In this document: positions 60,901-64,000 of the stretch, in pieces
How positions within the stretch are numbered: the first letter of the stretch is position 1
Layout: the number at the start of each line of letters is the position of its first letter
From: Cyrtodaria siliqua
Taxonomy: Eukaryota; Mollusca; Bivalvia; Adapedonta; Hiatellidae
Direction: 5' to 3'
Length of the DNA: 64,000 nucleotides
Assembly: GCA_037043455.1 (NCBI GenBank)
Contig: JAWPHD010011484.1
Location: 19,493 to 83,492, forward strand
Translations under genes and position numbers: made by a program
Notes under the pieces: generated by a model
What the model saw: the letters and a program-made list of their open reading frames with translations, nothing else
The model's database searches: none
What the model was told of the DNA's origin: nothing

Positions 60901-62485
60901 AGCTCTACTGGCCAAGGGCCAGCAGAGCTTATGGGATGGTGTGTTGTCCGTCTTCCGTCGTCCGTCGTCCGTCGTCCGTCGTCCGTCCGTCGTCCGTCCG
61001 TTAACTTTTCTTCAAACGACTTCTCCTCAGAAACCGCTTGGCTAATTTTGACCAAACTTCACATGGATGATCCTTAGATGAATGCTTTTTAGATTTGTTA
61101 AAATTAGGTCAGCGCTACATCCAAGATGGCTGCCATTACCATATATGGTCGAAACCTTAAAAAATCTTCTTCTCCAGAACCGCTGGACAGATTTCAACAG
61201 TTTTTCTTTTAAAATGATCGCCAACGCCTAGACTATCAAGATTGTTCAAATAAAGTCCCCGGGGTCAAAAATAGCCGTGCCCCGGGGGTCCAAAATTTGC
61301 ATATTGAGGTTTTGCATGTTTTTCATATAGACATGTAGGAAACAACTTTAAATAATCTTCTTCTCTGAAACCACAAGGCACAGAGCTCTCATGTATTACA
61401 TGTAGCATCAGCTTATGGTCCTCTACTAAGTTTATTCAAATGGTGACCCTGGGGTCAAATTTGTCCCCGCCCCGGGGGTCACAGTTTTACATAGACTTAT
61501 ATAGGATTTTTTTTAAAAAAATCTTCTCAGAAACTACAACAGCCAGAGGTTTGATATTTTGCATTTACTATAAGCTTATGGTCCTTTACCAAGTTTGTTC
61601 AAATGGTGACCTTAGGGTCACTAAGGTCACATTTGGCCCCGCCCCAAGGGTCACATGTTTTACATAGACATGTATAGGGAATTCTTCAAACGACTTCTCG
61701 TCAGAAACCGCTTGGCTAATTTTGACCAAACTTCAAATGGATGATCCTTAGATGAATGCTTTTTAGATTTGTTAAAATTAGATCAGCGCTACATCCAAGA
61801 TGGCTGCCATTACCATATATGGTCGAAACCTTAAAAAATCTTCTTCTCCAGAACCGCTTGACAGATTTCAACAGTTTTTCTTTTAAAATGATCGTCAACG
61901 CCTAGACTATCAAGTTTGTTCAAATAAAGTCCCCGTGGTCAAAAATGGCCGTGCCTCGTGGGTCCAAAGTTTGTATATTGAGGTTTTGCATGTTTTTCAT
62001 ATAGACATATAGGAAAAAAGTTTAAAAAATCTTCTTCTCTGAAACCACAAGGCACAGAGCTCTCATGTATTACAAGTAGCATCAGCTTATGGTCCTCTAC
62101 TAAGTTTGTTCAAATGGTGACCCTGGGGTCAAATTTGTCCCCACCCCGAGGGTCACAGTTTTACATAGACTTATATAGGAATTTTTTTTTAAAAATCTTC
62201 TTCTCGGAAACTACAAGAGCCAGAGGTTTGATATTTTACAATTATTATAAGCTTATGGTCCTTTACTAAGTTTGTTCAAATGGTAACCCTGGGGTCACAT
62301 TTGGTCACGCCCCAAGGGTCACATGTTTTACATAGACATGTATAGGGAAAAACTTAAAAAGTCTTCTTCTCTGAAACTGCAAGAGCCAGAGGTTTAATAT
62401 TTTGCTGTTGCTTTACCAATTTTGTTCAAATGCTGACCCTGGGGTCACATCTGGCCCCGCCCCGGGGGTCACAGTTTTACATCAA
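60901..62485 (+). mobile_element. E15: chimeric element, GGCC head with E6-type body
   Basis: The head is AGCTCTACTGGCC-AAG-GGCCAGCAGAGCT with a long (CGTCCGT)n tract, followed directly by the E6 body (CTTCAAACGACTTCTCCTCA, CCAAGATGGCTGCCATTACC). The body start is repeated about 674 bp later (61013 and 61687). It ends at an ACAGTTTTACATCAATGCTT junction before a T-rich tract. Confidence 0.65.
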
Positions 62486-62499
62486 TGCTTGTTTTAAAT

Positions 62500-62654
62500 T
62501 TCTTTATTTTTTATTTTTTTATTTTTTTTTTTCATATTTTTTTTTTTTTTTTTTTTTTATTTTTTTTTTTATTTTTTTTTTTCATATTTTTTTTTATAGA
62601 TCTATATATATATATATATATTTATTTTTTTTTTCATTTTTTTTTTTTTTATTA
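62500..62654. repeat. T-rich low-complexity tract with (TA)n
   Basis: Long T runs and TATATATATATATA near 62603. Confidence 0.9.
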
Positions 62655-62835
62655 TCTCTACTGGCCAACTTGGAAAACCAGCCAGATCGGACCAGTAATG
62701 ACAGAGTTACTGCTCTTGATATAGTTAAAAATGCTATATTTTGCCTCTTTAAGACGATGGTCACTCGCTTCATTGATGTCATAAGAGCCATATTAGCCAG
62801 TAGAGCGTCCACAGGCCCTCTTGGGCCTCTTGTTT
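62655..62835 (+). mobile_element. Minimal GGCC-family element, near twin of E10
   Basis: TCTCTACTGGCCAACTTGGA, one body unit, ATAAGAGCCATATTAGCC, AGTAGAGCGTCC, GGCCCTCTTGGGCC, CTTGTTT. Confidence 0.65.
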
Positions 62836-63023
62836 CATTGTGGACTTAGATATCAACGTTAAAGTTTTTGGGTTAAGTTTTTGTAATGCATATATTTCAT
62901 CACTTATGCATAGTAAGCTGTTGATATTTGACATACAGCATCTGTGATGCATCAACATTGATATGCTGATGATAAATTAGTTTTTTTTTTTTTATTATTT
63001 ATTATATAAACTTTATTATGTAA

Positions 63024-64000
63024 ACTCCTCTGAAACTACTTGACGGATTTTCATGAAACTTCACAGGAATGTTGCTCTTGATGTCTAATTGATCCTAGCA
63101 AAATTTCAGGTCGGCCGGAAATTCAAGATGGCTGCCACAGCTAAAAATATTTTGTTCAGAAAACAAGTTTGTAGCGACTACTTCTTGAAAACTATAAGTG
63201 ATATTGATATGCGTCTTTTCCTAAAATGATCAGTATGACATGATGTTGATCCTTGTCGAAAATTATTTTGATTGGACGTTAAACATGGCTGCCAGCAGCC
63301 ATCTTTGTTTACACAGAGTTATATAATGAAAACTTGTAGGCAATTTTATAAAATCGACATCTCCTCTGAAACCGCTTGAAGGATTTTGATGAAACTTCAT
63401 CACAATGTTACTTGGGAGGGCCCATCCAAGATGGCCACCATGGCTAAAACTAGGTCAAATTTAAGGAAATTTCAAAGATATCTCCTCAGAAACCACTTAT
63501 TCCATTCTACTGAAATATCATATACATGTTCCTTGGGTTGGCCTCTATCAAGTTTGTCTTTTTCGTTATCGTCAAATAATAAAAATAGCCGCCACGGCGA
63601 CCCAAAGTTTACATAGAGTTATATAGGAAATGGTTAAAAATTACATCTTCTCTGAAGCCGCCTGAAAGATTTTGATGAAACTTAAGCATAATGATATTTG
63701 GGATAGTCTCTCTCAGATTTTTGTTTTTTATGGCTGCCAGTCATCCAAGATGGCCGCCATAGCTAAAACTAGGTCAAATTTAAGTAAATTTCAAACGACA
63801 TCTCCAAAACCACTTATAAAACCACTTATTCCGTTCTTGTGAAATATCATATACATGTGTCTTGGGTTAACCTCTATCAAGTTTGTGTTTTTCGTTATCG
63901 TCAAATAATCAAAATGGCCACCACGGCGACCCAAAGTTTACATAGAGTTATATAGGAAAAGGTTAAAAATTACATCTTCTCTGAAACTGCCTGAAAGATT
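63024..64000 (+). mobile_element. Body units of GATC-type then a related family, running off the window
   Basis: 63024-63340 is one 320-bp GATC-family unit. From 63355 a different unit of about 310 bp (TGAAACCGCTTGAAGGATTT, TCCAAGATGGCCACCATGGC, TCGTTATCGTCAAATAAT) repeats about twice. No head is visible. Confidence 0.6.

Noticed and set aside
60901..61900. Two similar 60-residue minus-strand frames (61042-61224 and 61716-61898)
   Set aside because: They arise from the internal duplication of the E6-type body and have no recognisable protein features.

Overview
This window is animal (metazoan) nuclear DNA, most likely from a bivalve mollusc. The organism call rests on spliced exons with GT-AG boundaries, a vertebrate-like APIP protein, a tRNA-derived SINE, and dispersed 'AGCTCTACTGGCC...' hairpin repeats of a kind I associate with bivalve genomes. 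I cannot confirm a species. The only gene I can support is the 3' half of methylthioribulose-1-phosphate dehydratase (APIP/MtnB, methionine salvage) on the + strand. It has three coding exons at 16369-16491, 45574-45754 and 56831-56939. The splice phases fit exactly (1/1, then 2/2) and the zinc ligands are intact. The first part of the protein must lie upstream of base 1 or in sequence I could not recognise.

Everything else is upstream intron (1-16368), two large introns (29.1 kb and 11.1 kb), the 3' UTR and downstream intergenic DNA. Most of it is repeats. Large tandem arrays are: a 46-bp unit (3.36-10.27 kb, remnants to 14.6 kb), a 30-bp unit starting about 10 bp after an APIP splice donor (16.5-18.47 kb), a 24/25-bp unit (30.16-30.61 kb), a 43-bp unit in two blocks (31.79-32.97 and 36.94-40.26 kb), a 57-bp unit (34.11-36.34 kb) and a 23-bp unit (49.7-55.97 kb).

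The second main component is a set of about 15-20 hairpin-ended, non-autonomous elements with internal tandem repeats. Each starts with a hairpin. The left arm of that hairpin is also complementary to a site just inside the other end, which is followed by a second, terminal hairpin. They sit in T-rich flanks without obvious target duplication. This matches the architecture described for non-autonomous Helentron/Helitron2 elements (HINE or DINE-1-like). Several families share this plan with different sequences, and heads, bodies and tails have been swapped between families.

Smaller insertions include a 2965-bp TIR element with a TA duplication inside the 46-bp array, a SINE with a 13-bp duplication inside the 23-bp array, and several foldback or MITE elements, one of them in the APIP 3' UTR. 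Two arrays can be traced to their source: the 46-bp unit resembles a HINE tail, and the 23-bp array is the expanded interior of a MITE whose unexpanded copy survives 0.6 kb upstream. I saw no CRISPR, no functional tRNA or rRNA gene, and no intact transposase or reverse transcriptase.
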